The translations under genes were made by a program, and so were the position numbers. Below are positions 53,281-61,567 of a DNA stretch of 64,000 nt, in pieces (the first letter of the stretch is position 1; each line of letters begins with the position of its first letter). The stretch comes from Pseudomonadota bacterium (GTDB lineage: Bacteria; Pseudomonadota; Gammaproteobacteria; Burkholderiales; Burkholderiaceae_B), in NCBI GenBank assembly GCA_023439305.1, contig JAEXOO010000037.1, positions 1 through 64,000 of the forward strand. Direction: 5' to 3'. The notes beneath the pieces were generated by a model. It worked only from the letters and a program-made list of their open reading frames with translations, did no database searches and was not told the DNA's origin.

Positions 53281-53343
53281 TCACAACGCGCTCTTCGACG
53301 CTGTGCCGGGCAAATACGCCCGACAAAGCGCAGCCAGAAACAA

Positions 53344-53377
53344 AAAATGCCAGTCAGCTGACGCTGACTGGCATTTT
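53344..53377. terminator. Bidirectional terminator between pyrD and the phasin gene
   Basis: AAAATGCCAGTCAGC, TGAC, GCTGACTGGCATTTT: a perfect 15-bp stem with A and T ends for the two convergent genes. Confidence 0.93.
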
Positions 53378-53409
53378 GCTTCCTGGCCTTCTAGGCCGGG
53401 AGATGCAAC

Positions 53410-54033
53410 TTAATTGGCGTTGCGACGGTTACCTGCAGCAGCGGGAGCAGCGGCGGCAGCAGCCGATGCAGCGGCTTCAACCGTCTTGGTACCGGCTTCG
53501 CTGACCTGAGCAGCTGCTTTCAGGCTGGCGTTGGTCGCGGCTTGAATATTGCTGTCAGCGGCATCGGCGGCCTGACGAGCTGCTTTGACGACGGTTTCAG
53601 CGGCATTGCTGGCCGTTGCAAACGAGGTCTTGAGCAGCGCCACAGCGCTTTCCGTGCCGGTAGGCGCGTTCTTGGCCAACTGATCGATGGTTTCGGTGAC
53701 GTGTTGCTGACCCTGGGCGATCTGGGATTCGGCGATACGCGACAGGTTCAGTTGTACGTCGGAGAAAATGTCGTACACGCTCTTGCCGTACTGCAGGGCT
53801 TTTTCAGCGTGGGGCTGTACAACGCTTTGGGTCAGGCTGACCACATCCTGCACGTCTTTCACGTTGATGGCCTGCTGAGACTTGCTAGCCGCTTCTTCCA
53901 GGGAAGAACGCAGCAGACCCAGATTCAGATCAACCAGTTTCTCGAAGCCTTGGAACAGTTGGCCTTGCACGGCGAACAGATTGTCCAGGGTTGCTTTTTG
54001 GGTTTCCAGCACGTTTTGTGGAATAGCGCTCAT
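53410..54033 (-). CDS. phaP: Phasin (polyhydroxyalkanoate granule protein)
   Basis: A 207-residue amphipathic helical protein that coats PHA storage granules. Phasin_2-type sequence: ETQKATLDNLFAVQGQLFQGFEKLVDLNLGLLRSSLEEAA (quoted only as landmark halves: ETQKATLDNL and FEKLVDLNLGLLR), then an Ala-rich tail with AAAAAAPAAA. The ATG at 54033 has AGGAAA in front. Its upstream region holds a good sigma-70 promoter and two TTGC/GCAA dyads that may bind a PhaR-type repressor. Confidence 0.92.
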   Translation of the reverse strand: MSAIPQNVLETQKATLDNLFAVQGQLFQGFEKLVDLNLGLLRSSLEEAASKSQQAINVKDVQDVVSLTQSVVQPHAEKALQYGKSVYDIFSDVQLNLSRIAESQIAQGQQHVTETIDQLAKNAPTGTESAVALLKTSFATASNAAETVVKAARQAADAADSNIQAATNASLKAAAQVSEAGTKTVEAAASAAAAAAPAAAGNRRNAN

Positions 54034-54153
54034 GATGTTTTCCTCGGTGGGGCGCCGTCCTGGTCGGACGCGCGCAAATTTTGGAGACAGGAAATGCAGA
54101 CTTCGGTCTGAGAAGGCCCGGCCCATTCACTGCTACACAAGGCAAACCTTCCA

Positions 54154-54168
54154 TGTTGCACCGCAACA
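54154..54168. promoter_or_regulatory. Operator-like dyad at the phasin promoter
   Basis: TGTTGC-ACC-GCAACA, a perfect 6-bp dyad, sits just downstream of the -10 of the phasin promoter, where a repressor would block transcription. A related TTGCTGCAACGCAACA lies at 54209-54224, upstream of the -35. PhaR repressors control phasin genes in related bacteria. Confidence 0.45.
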
Positions 54169-54173
54169 ATTTC

Positions 54174-54202
54174 AATGTAAGCCCAAACCCAAACTAAGTC
54201 AA
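54174..54202 (-). promoter_or_regulatory. Sigma-70 type promoter of the phasin gene
   Basis: On the minus strand TTGACT (54202-54197), a 17-base spacer, then TACATT (54179-54174). About 140 bases before the phasin ATG, leaving a fairly long leader. Confidence 0.55.
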
Positions 54203-54320
54203 CAAGAATTGCTGCAACGCAACATAATAACGTTCATATAGGCTTGCTTATGTCAGTCTACTAAGACCACATGACAGGAAAAAGACACTAGAACAAGCAC
54301 TTAGAAAGAGTCGCCTCTGC

Positions 54321-55130
54321 TTAGCGCTGACCGTCGTAGCCCAATGTTTCGGAGATTTTGGAAGCTGTCGCCAGCAGAATAGGAATCCATTCGTCGTGCA
54401 TGCGTTCAGCGGGTGCCGACAGTGACAAGCCCGCCAACAGCTTGCCGGTATCGTCATACACGCCGGCGGCAATGCATCGCACCCCCATCTCAAGCTCTTC
54501 ATTGTCGCGGGCGTAACCGTGACGACGCACTTGGGCCAATTCGCGCTCCAGAGAATCAAGCTGGGTGATGCTATTGCGAGTCGCCCCCGCCAGGCCGGTA
54601 CGCATCACATACGCACGAACCTGACGTGGTTCCCACGAGGCCAAGAACAACTTGCCAGTGGAGGTCAAATGCAAAGGGGCATGGCCGCCGATGGCGCGAA
54701 CCACCTGCATGCCTGAACTTTCGCTCCAGGAACGTTCCACATAGACGATTTCATCGCCCTGCTGCAATGACAGGTTGACTGTCTGGCCGGTCAATTTGTG
54801 CAATTCACGCATGGGCTCCAGTGACGCTGCCCGCACATTCAGACGCCCCTTCACCAGGGACCCCAGCTCCAGAAGACGCATTCCTAGACGATATAAGCCG
54901 CTGTCCACCCGCTCCACATAGCGTCCTACCACCAGATCGTTCAAGATGCGGTGGGTGGTGGAGGTGTGCAGGCCAGTGGCCGCCGCCAGATTCTTCAGGG
55001 CGACGGGCTCGGATTGCTTGGCCAGTTCATCCAATAGAATCATGGCGCGCTCCAGCACTTGAATAGACATCGGACTGCCATTGGCGGCGGGAGCAGGAGC
55101 GCTAGAGTTTGTAGAAGAACTTGTTGTCAT
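54321..55130 (-). CDS. IclR-family transcriptional regulator
   Basis: A 269-residue regulator. The winged helix covers about 20-80 (IQVLERAMILLDELAKQSEPVALKNLAAATGLHTSTTHRILNDL, given as landmarks only in part: LAAATGLHTSTTHRILNDL), followed by the IclR effector domain (LHKLTGQTVNLSLQQGDEIVYVER; LTSTGKLFLA; GVRCIAAGVYD). A disordered Ser/Ala/Pro stretch precedes the helix-turn-helix. The target genes and ligand are unknown; no catabolic operon lies next to it. Confidence 0.93.
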   Translation of the reverse strand: MTTSSSTNSSAPAPAANGSPMSIQVLERAMILLDELAKQSEPVALKNLAAATGLHTSTTHRILNDLVVGRYVERVDSGLYRLGMRLLELGSLVKGRLNVRAASLEPMRELHKLTGQTVNLSLQQGDEIVYVERSWSESSGMQVVRAIGGHAPLHLTSTGKLFLASWEPRQVRAYVMRTGLAGATRNSITQLDSLERELAQVRRHGYARDNEELEMGVRCIAAGVYDDTGKLLAGLSLSAPAERMHDEWIPILLATASKISETLGYDGQR

Positions 55131-55199
55131 TGTTGGTCAGGATCTTTGATGCAGCGCAACAATTCCCATAATATGGAACGCCCGCTGACTTGGCAAGCC

Positions 55200-56009
55200 C
55201 TATTTTTGCACGGGCGTCAGGCTGCCGCCTAGATCCAGAACCTGCTGCCTCAGGTAGTCCAGCGCGTCAGTCGCCTGATCCGGATCGCCCTTCACACCCA
55301 GGTCAATATAGGGCTGGCCACCCGTTTCACCCACGCTGGGCAAACTGAACGCCTTGACACCCGGCCACTGCAGCTCCAGATGCTCCAAGGCCGGCGTGAT
55401 CCGCGACTCCGGCAAATTGAATGCCAGAAAGGAATGCTCGACCCGCTGCACCTGATGGTGCAAAGACTGATAGCGTGTATCCAGCGTCCATTCCATCATG
55501 GGCCAGGCCATGACAGGAAAACCGGGCATGAACGTATGATTATTGATGAAAAATCCCGGAATCTTGTTGTAGGGATTGGGGACGATATCCGCCCCCACCG
55601 GGAACACGCCCATCTGCAGGCGCTGCTGGTTTTCGGGCAGCGACATATCAGCGCTGCCCTGCCCGTTGCGCTCGTTGTCGGCACAACGTTCGGCAATCAA
55701 CTGCGCCGCTTCCGGATGCAGGCGCAATTCCACGCCCAGCGCCTTGGCAGCGGCCTGGCGCGTCTGGTCATCGGGAGTGGCGCCGATACCGCCGCAGCAA
55801 AACACAATGTCAGGGGTGGCAAAACTGCGCTTCAGGGCGGTGGCGATGTCATCCAGATCGTCCGACACAATCTGGGCACCGCTCAATTGCAAGCCACGCT
55901 GCGAGAGCAGCTCGATCAACTTGGAAAAATGCTTGTCCTGGCGACGTCCTGACAGAATCTCGTCGCCCACGATGATCAATCGGATTTTCTGTTGGCCTTT
56001 ATTAGTCAT
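55200..56009 (-). CDS. CinA-like molybdopterin-binding domain protein
   Basis: A 269-residue protein with a MoaB/Mog-type domain at about 8-170 (IIVGDEILSGRRQDKHF, GAQIVSDDLDDIATAL, IVFCCGGIGATPDDQTRQAAA). This is the N-terminal type of CinA (competence/damage-inducible family), without the C-terminal nicotinamide-nucleotide amidase domain. Overlaps the EI24 gene by eight bases, so they are co-transcribed. Confidence 0.88.
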   Translation of the reverse strand: MTNKGQQKIRLIIVGDEILSGRRQDKHFSKLIELLSQRGLQLSGAQIVSDDLDDIATALKRSFATPDIVFCCGGIGATPDDQTRQAAAKALGVELRLHPEAAQLIAERCADNERNGQGSADMSLPENQQRLQMGVFPVGADIVPNPYNKIPGFFINNHTFMPGFPVMAWPMMEWTLDTRYQSLHHQVQRVEHSFLAFNLPESRITPALEHLELQWPGVKAFSLPSVGETGGQPYIDLGVKGDPDQATDALDYLRQQVLDLGGSLTPVQK

Positions 56010-56814
56010 GCTCGATTACGGGGGTAAACGCGGTTGAAACGGCCTGCCGGCGCAAGCGCCGCAGGTTCTCCAGGGAAAAATGCGCAAATACCAAAGCTGA
56101 AAATACCGGCAGCACCAGCCAGGCCGGCGGCAACAGGTTCAGCAGGGCAAACACAAGACCGATCAGCCAATACTGACGATTCAAGCCTGACCACAACAAG
56201 CGGCGCTCCTTCACATCGGCATGCTCGACCAGGGAGTCCACTTTCAAGATACGGGTCAAAGCGAAAACCCACCAGAGCACGGGCAAAACCAAGGCGAAGG
56301 GAGGGAAAATCCACAGGGGTAGCGTGATCAACCAGCCGACCACAAACAGCACACCCACCCAAACCGCATTCCAGATGCTGTATACGGTCGCATTATGGCC
56401 GTGCTTGAGTACGTCCGGATAATCTTTCTGCTGCAGGTGCCCCAGCACCAGCGGCATGACCAGAACAGCGGCGATCACCAGGCCCAGGGCGCCCGCCAGG
56501 GGCAGCAAAATGCCAATGGCCAGCAAAGGCACCAGATAAAGCTTGATGGAAAACAGTCCCAGGTTGATCAGCCACTGGTCCACACTCTGGAAAGCATTCC
56601 AATCGCTCAGAACTTGGGTCAGCCAGCCTTGTATAGGCGACCACAGCAGCCAGGTAAGCAGTATCAAGCCCAGCAGCATGATGGCAAAGGGCATGATCAG
56701 CGCCATCAGCATGCGCGGCTGCAGCTGCGATACCAAGGCGCGTTTGAAGGCCGTAGACACGCCGAACCAGCCTCCTGGCACGGCTGTGGTCGAGGTGGGG
56801 GATGAGTCGGGCAT
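56002..56814 (-). CDS. EI24/CysZ-like inner-membrane protein
   Basis: A 270-residue membrane protein with about five hydrophobic segments, matching the EI24 family (RALVSQLQPRMLMALIMPF, then WNAVWVGVLFVVGWLITLPLWIFP, LPVLWWVFALTRILKVDSLVEHA as landmarks). The E. coli member CysZ takes up sulfate; this branch has no proven role. The ATG at 56814 has AGGAG five bases upstream. First gene of a pair with the CinA-like gene. Confidence 0.85.
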   Translation of the reverse strand: MPDSSPTSTTAVPGGWFGVSTAFKRALVSQLQPRMLMALIMPFAIMLLGLILLTWLLWSPIQGWLTQVLSDWNAFQSVDQWLINLGLFSIKLYLVPLLAIGILLPLAGALGLVIAAVLVMPLVLGHLQQKDYPDVLKHGHNATVYSIWNAVWVGVLFVVGWLITLPLWIFPPFALVLPVLWWVFALTRILKVDSLVEHADVKERRLLWSGLNRQYWLIGLVFALLNLLPPAWLVLPVFSALVFAHFSLENLRRLRRQAVSTAFTPVIEHD

Positions 56815-56887
56815 AAGGCTCCTGGTGGGCTGAATCAATTACCCGGTTATCATAGACACAGTCACTTCCCTTTGTCTGTATGAATTT

Positions 56888-57277
56888 ATGGCCTTGTTTA
56901 CCGCCCACCTTGATCTTCCGGCACTGGCCGGGCACCTGAACGATCACCCTGACGCTTTGCTGGTGGCCTGTTTTTGCGCTGATTGGTGCAAGACATGCAA
57001 GCAATACCAGCCGGCCTTCGAGGCGCTGGCCGCCCAATGGCCTCAGGCTTGCCTGGTCTGGATCGACATCGAAGAGCAGCCCGAACTGCTGGGAGACGAA
57101 GACATCGAGGACTTCCCTACTCTTCAGATCCAGAATAAAAATGGGACCGTGTTCTACGGTCCCATGCTGCCCCATATTGAGCATCTGGAGCGCCTGCTGC
57201 GCAGCGTGTCGGCGCAAAGCGCCACCGTGCAAGGCGGTCCGGGCGATCTGCGCGCCCTAGTAGCGGCCGCCGCCTAG
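56888..57277 (+). CDS. Thioredoxin-fold protein
   Basis: A 129-residue cytoplasmic protein with redox motif WCKTC at about 33-37 (CFCADWCKTCKQYQPAFEAL) and the cis-Pro region DFPTLQIQ. No signal peptide. The active-site pair is CKTC rather than the CGPC of thioredoxin. Its last 21 bases overlap the convergent rhlE end. Confidence 0.9.
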   Translation: MALFTAHLDLPALAGHLNDHPDALLVACFCADWCKTCKQYQPAFEALAAQWPQACLVWIDIEEQPELLGDEDIEDFPTLQIQNKNGTVFYGPMLPHIEHLERLLRSVSAQSATVQGGPGDLRALVAAAA

Positions 57278-58630
57278 CAGCACGCCCACTGAACGCTTGC
57301 GCGGTGCATTGCTGCGCACGGCGGTGGCCGGCTTGGCCGGGGCCGCTGCCGAAGGCTCGTAGGGTTTCAAGAAGAACTCATCCACAGGCGGCGTGCTGGA
57401 ATGGTAGGAGCGACGCTCGCTGCGCTCGAACCGACCGCCATTGCGCCCGCCCGACGAGGCTGCGGGCAGATCCAGACGCGCACGCGGCACAGGCGACCCT
57501 ATCAGTTTTTCGATGTCCTGCAACAAGTTTTCTTCGTCCGGCGCCAGCAGCGCGATCGCCTCGCCCGAAGCCCCGGCTCGACCAGTACGACCGATGCGGT
57601 GCACATAGTCTTCTGCGTTATAGGGCAGATCGAAGTTGATGACGCAGGGAATGCCGGCCACATCCAGGCCGCGAGCGGCCACATCCGTGGCCACCAGCAC
57701 ATCCACATTGCCGGCCTTGAACGCATCCAGCACCTTCATGCGCTCAAGCTGGCTTTTATTGCCGTGGATGGACTCGGCGCGGATGCCCTCGCGCTCCAGA
57801 AAGCGCGCCAGCTGACCGGCGCCGATCTTGGTATTGGAGAAGACAATGGTCTGGGTCAGCTTCTTGGTCTTGACCAGATGCACGACGGCACGGCGCTTGT
57901 CGTCCGCGCTCATGGGATAGACCAGCTGAGTCACTGTGGAGGCCGTAGCATTGCGGGCCGCCACTTCGATCTCGACCGGATCATTCAGGAAGGAGCGCGC
58001 CAGCTTGCGGATTTCCTTGCTGAACGTAGCCGAGAACAAAAGGCCCTGGCGATTCTTGGGCAGCAGCCCGACGATACGATCCAGGTCTGGCAAAAAGCCC
58101 ATATCCAGCATGCGATCAGCTTCGTCCAGCACCAGAATGCCGACCTGGCCCAGATTGATCGTGCGTTGCTCGATGTGGTCCAGCAGGCGACCCGGTGTGG
58201 CGATGACGATCTCAACACCCCGGCGCAAGGCTTCTTTCTGGGGGCCGATGTCTACTCCGCCGAAGACAACGGCCGAGCGCAATGGAACAGATTTGCTGTA
58301 CAGAGCGATACTTTCGGCCACCTGATCGGCCAGCTCGCGCGTCGGCGTCAGCACCAAAGCGCGCACGGGATGGCGTGCCGGCGAGGCGCTGGTGTTGGCA
58401 TGCGCCATCAGACGATTCAGAATGGGCAGGGAGAAAGCAGCCGTCTTGCCGGTGCCGGTCTGTGCTGCGCCCATGACATCACGCCCGGCCAAGACCACGG
58501 GAATGGCTTCCGCCTGGATCGGCGTGGGCTTGGAGTACCCCGCTTCCAGGACAGCGCTCAGGATTCCAGGGTGCAGACCGAAATCAGCGAAAGTAACGGT
58601 ATCGGAGGTCGAAGTAGTTTTATCTGTCAT
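57257..58630 (-). CDS. rhlE: DEAD-box ATP-dependent RNA helicase RhlE
   Basis: A 457-residue helicase with all motifs in order: Q motif (KPTPIQAEAIP), AQTGTGKT (56-63), PTRELADQV, TPGRLLDHIE, VLDEADRMLDMGF, SATF, GLDVAGIPCVINFDLP and HRIGRTGRAG. A basic Gly/Arg/Ser-rich tail follows the core. RhlE works in ribosome assembly and RNA decay. Confidence 0.94.
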   Translation of the reverse strand: MTDKTTSTSDTVTFADFGLHPGILSAVLEAGYSKPTPIQAEAIPVVLAGRDVMGAAQTGTGKTAAFSLPILNRLMAHANTSASPARHPVRALVLTPTRELADQVAESIALYSKSVPLRSAVVFGGVDIGPQKEALRRGVEIVIATPGRLLDHIEQRTINLGQVGILVLDEADRMLDMGFLPDLDRIVGLLPKNRQGLLFSATFSKEIRKLARSFLNDPVEIEVAARNATASTVTQLVYPMSADDKRRAVVHLVKTKKLTQTIVFSNTKIGAGQLARFLEREGIRAESIHGNKSQLERMKVLDAFKAGNVDVLVATDVAARGLDVAGIPCVINFDLPYNAEDYVHRIGRTGRAGASGEAIALLAPDEENLLQDIEKLIGSPVPRARLDLPAASSGGRNGGRFERSERRSYHSSTPPVDEFFLKPYEPSAAAPAKPATAVRSNAPRKRSVGVLLGGGRY

Positions 58631-58743
58631 GTACGCAAAAATTCGGCTTGCCCGGGATTGGCAAGCATTTGTAACAACCCTATTTTAGCTTATGCCCGCT
58701 TGCCTGATCAGGAAAGCGGGCACGAACCGTCGGATATGTGGTG

Positions 58744-59079
58744 TTATGCCACTACGGCGCGAATCAGCCAGAAAGCCAGCATGCCGGCTACGATGACCCA
58801 TACGGCATTACGGGTGCGGATGAACACCAGCACGGCGACCAGGCTGGCCAACGCTTTGATATCCAATCGGGGAGTGTCGCCAGGAGCCCAGGGCAGAAGC
58901 TCCGGCACGATGATCGCCACCAGGGCTGCCACCGGCGCATAGCGCAAGGCGCGCCGCATCCGGTCGGTCAGCGGCAACAGGTCGCCAAACATGAAATAGC
59001 CGGTACGGGTCAGAAGACTGCACAGCACCAACAGGGCGATTGCACCCAAAACGTACCAATCATACTGCCAATCGCTCAT
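58744..59079 (-). CDS. azlD: AzlD-family branched-chain amino acid export subunit
   Basis: A 111-residue protein with four hydrophobic segments (YVLGAIALLVLCSLLTRTGYF, ALRYAPVAALVAIIVPELL), typical of AzlD. It pairs with AzlC to export branched-chain amino acids. Its start overlaps the azlC stop by four bases. Confidence 0.9.
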   Translation of the reverse strand: MSDWQYDWYVLGAIALLVLCSLLTRTGYFMFGDLLPLTDRMRRALRYAPVAALVAIIVPELLPWAPGDTPRLDIKALASLVAVLVFIRTRNAVWVIVAGMLAFWLIRAVVA

Positions 59080-59822
59080 TGCCGTGCGTCCCTATGACGT
59101 TGCAGTTGTTCTGCCGCCACGCCGGCCAGCACCCCGCCAAGCACCGCCGCCACCAGCCCCAGACGCAAAGGCAGCATCTGCCCGGCCCAGGCGATCACGC
59201 CCGCGGTCAACAGGCAAGCCCACATGGGGCGGTTGTTGACCAGCGGGATCAACAGCGCGAGCAAAGCCAGGATTGCAGCGAATTCCAGCGACCAGGAGCT
59301 GGGAACGTAGGCGCTGAGCACGATGCCGGCCAGCGACGCGATCTGCCAACTGACCCAGCCGGGCAGAATGATTCCCAGGTAATACCAGAGATGCTCGCGC
59401 GAGCCGCGCTCTTTCGAGTCGCCATAGCGGGACATGAACAACACGAACACCATATCGCTGGTGATATAGCCCAGTCCCAGCCGCCGCTTCCAATCCAGGT
59501 GCCGGAAATAAGGCTGAAGGGCTGCGCCAAATATCAGAAAGCGAATATTGACCACGAATCCGGCGGCGAAGATCAGCCACAGAGGCGCATGCGATTCAAT
59601 CAGCGGCAAGGCTGTTAATTGGGCCGACCCCGCATAAACCAACAGGGTCATCAACGTCGCTTCCAACCCAGTCAGGCCGGACTTGACCATGGCCACGCCG
59701 GTCACAAAGCCCCAGACCACCGTGGCGATCAGGGCGGGAATGAAATCGATGAATCCTTCACGCATATTGACCCGATCCTGGGGACCGGGCAACAAGCGGG
59801 CCATTTTTGTGAAGGCTTGCAC
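59076..59822 (-). CDS. azlC: AzlC-family branched-chain amino acid export permease
   Basis: A 248-residue membrane protein: FIDFIPALIATVVWGFVTGVAM, LMTLLVYAGSAQLTALPLI, FVVNIRFLIFGAALQP and LGYITSDMVFVLFMSRYG are standard AzlC blocks. The start is set by a strong AGGAGGGGG just before a GTG at 59822; the ATG at 59804 lies too far from it, and the longer ATG frame has no ribosome site. A hairpin (59844-59851 with 59858-59865) lies in the leader. Confidence 0.9.
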   Translation of the reverse strand: MQAFTKMARLLPGPQDRVNMREGFIDFIPALIATVVWGFVTGVAMVKSGLTGLEATLMTLLVYAGSAQLTALPLIESHAPLWLIFAAGFVVNIRFLIFGAALQPYFRHLDWKRRLGLGYITSDMVFVLFMSRYGDSKERGSREHLWYYLGIILPGWVSWQIASLAGIVLSAYVPSSWSLEFAAILALLALLIPLVNNRPMWACLLTAGVIAWAGQMLPLRLGLVAAVLGGVLAGVAAEQLQRHRDARQ

Positions 59823-60105
59823 GCCCCCTCCTGATACCGATGTCCGTCGGGCCAAGACCCGACGGCTGTTTTGCTTATAGTCCGTTATTTTAGGAGTAAA
59901 ACCTGGAGGACGGTGACCGAGGCGCCAAATTGTCCGGCCGCGACAGCCCTTTTGTGTCGCGTGGCGGACAGCCCGGGTGATGAAGCCTATTCGCACAAGG
60001 TCACGAAAAACAGGCGCCGTCTTGGTACAATCTTTGGATTGTGCCTGCCATGCGCCGGCCGTCTCTTTGTCTATTTGTTGGTCTTATCGTTTTTCAGGAA
60101 TTCTC

Positions 60106-60318
60106 ATGAGCGCCGCTATCGAACCCAAAAAAGCAGAGCACGAACTGATCCTGGTCGGGGCCGCCGACCTGCCCGTGCACTGCCCTGGTCCCAAGGCACC
60201 GCTTTGGAGCATGCATCCGCGCGTGTACATCGATATCAGCAAGACCGGCGAAGCCGCCTGCCCCTACTGTGGCGCCCGCTACCGCCTGAAAGAAGGCGAA
60301 AAGGCTCACGGCCACTGA
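60106..60318 (+). CDS. Small CHCC-type zinc-finger protein
   Basis: A 70-residue protein of the zinc-finger CHCC family (HCPGPKAPLWSMHPRVYIDI, ACPYCGARYRL; likely ligands Cys, His and the CxxC pair). Eukaryotic relatives are complex I subunits; the bacterial role is unknown. The ATG at 60106 has AGGA seven bases upstream and replaces a longer frame. Confidence 0.88.
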   Translation: MSAAIEPKKAEHELILVGAADLPVHCPGPKAPLWSMHPRVYIDISKTGEAACPYCGARYRLKEGEKAHGH

Positions 60319-60421
60319 TTCTGACGGTTGCATCGTTGGATCCCGCCCCCCTTTCCCCCGTCTTTTTGACGACCCCAGCCCTGCGCCCGGTCGGCAAGGC
60401 GCGCCCCTGCGGGGGCGTCGC

Positions 60422-61513
60422 ATGAGCGCGCGTCTGGACTCCAGCGCCTGCCCCCTGCCCGCCTGGCTTCCCGGCGGACATCTGCAGACCATCCATAGCG
60501 CTTTTTTCGCGCGTCACCATCACATTGCGTTCGTGCGACAGCGCCTGGACACTGCCGATGGCGACTTTCTTGATCTCGACTGGACCGGGCCCGGCCTGTT
60601 CGCCGACAAGCTGGCCAGCGGCGCCACGGCCCAAGCGGACGCCCATCTGGCGCGCACCGCCGCCCGCCGCTGGCTGCAGCCCGAAGACTGGGCCAGTCTG
60701 CCCTCCAGTGCCGATACTCACGCCCTGGTTCTGTTCCACGGCCTGGAAGGCAGCAGTCGCAGCCATTACATCCAGGCTATCGCCCAGTACTTTCGGGCAC
60801 GCGGCTGGGTAGTGGTCGTGGCCCACTTCCGGGGCTGCTCAGGCTTTCCCAATCGCATGGCCCGCGCCTATTATTCGGGCGACTCGGACGAAGTCAGCTT
60901 CATCCTGGACTCGGTCCGCAGCCATCTTCCCCATGCCCGCTGGCACGCAGCCGGCACCTCGCTGGGGGGCAATGCCATGCTCAAGTATTTGGGCGAGGCG
61001 GGCGAGAAAGCAAATTGGCTCCAGGCCTGCGCGTCGATTTCCGTCCCGCTGGATCTGGTGGCCTGCGGTCGGTATCTGTCGGAATCGCGCATGGGCCGCT
61101 GGTTTTATTCGCCTTACTTCCTGAAGACCATGCGCACCAAACTGCAGGACAAGGCGCGCCGTTTTCCCGGCCTGATCGACGCCGTACGACTGAATCAGGC
61201 GCGCACCCTGCGCGAATTCGACGACATCTACACGGCCCCCATGCATGGCTTTCGCAATGCACTGGACTATTGGACCCGCGCCTCCAGCAAACCTTTGCTG
61301 GGTGCCGTCGCCGTGCCCACACTGGTGCTGAACGCACGCAACGACCCCTTCGTGCCGGTTTCCTGCCTGCCAGGCGTGCAGGACTGCTCTGACTCCATCT
61401 TGCTGCACCAGCCAGCCGAAGGCGGCCATGTCGGCTTCACGACTGGCCGCTTTCCAGGCAATATGGGATGGCTGCCTGCTCGCCTGGCCCGTTTTTTCGA
61501 AACCCGCAGCTAG
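60422..61513 (+). CDS. YheT-type alpha/beta-hydrolase
   Basis: A 363-residue hydrolase of the AB_hydrolase_4 family. Early LPAWLPGGHLQTIHSAFF, the oxyanion region LFHGLEGSSRSHYIQA, HFRGCSGFPN and the nucleophile GTSLGGN with Ser180 are all present; the Asp is in NARNDPFVP and the His in GGHVGF. A stretch at about 60-98, between DLDWTG and ALVLFHGLEG, is longer than in E. coli YheT. Substrate unknown. Confidence 0.9.
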   Translation: MSARLDSSACPLPAWLPGGHLQTIHSAFFARHHHIAFVRQRLDTADGDFLDLDWTGPGLFADKLASGATAQADAHLARTAARRWLQPEDWASLPSSADTHALVLFHGLEGSSRSHYIQAIAQYFRARGWVVVVAHFRGCSGFPNRMARAYYSGDSDEVSFILDSVRSHLPHARWHAAGTSLGGNAMLKYLGEAGEKANWLQACASISVPLDLVACGRYLSESRMGRWFYSPYFLKTMRTKLQDKARRFPGLIDAVRLNQARTLREFDDIYTAPMHGFRNALDYWTRASSKPLLGAVAVPTLVLNARNDPFVPVSCLPGVQDCSDSILLHQPAEGGHVGFTTGRFPGNMGWLPARLARFFETRS

Positions 61514-61567
61514 GTTTTGCTGGGGCCCCGCGCTCCCTGAAACACGCAGCCCACCCGTGCGCCGCCA

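Noticed and set aside
57401..58942. 513-codon plus-strand frame
   Set aside because: Antisense to rhlE; no domain and no ribosome site.
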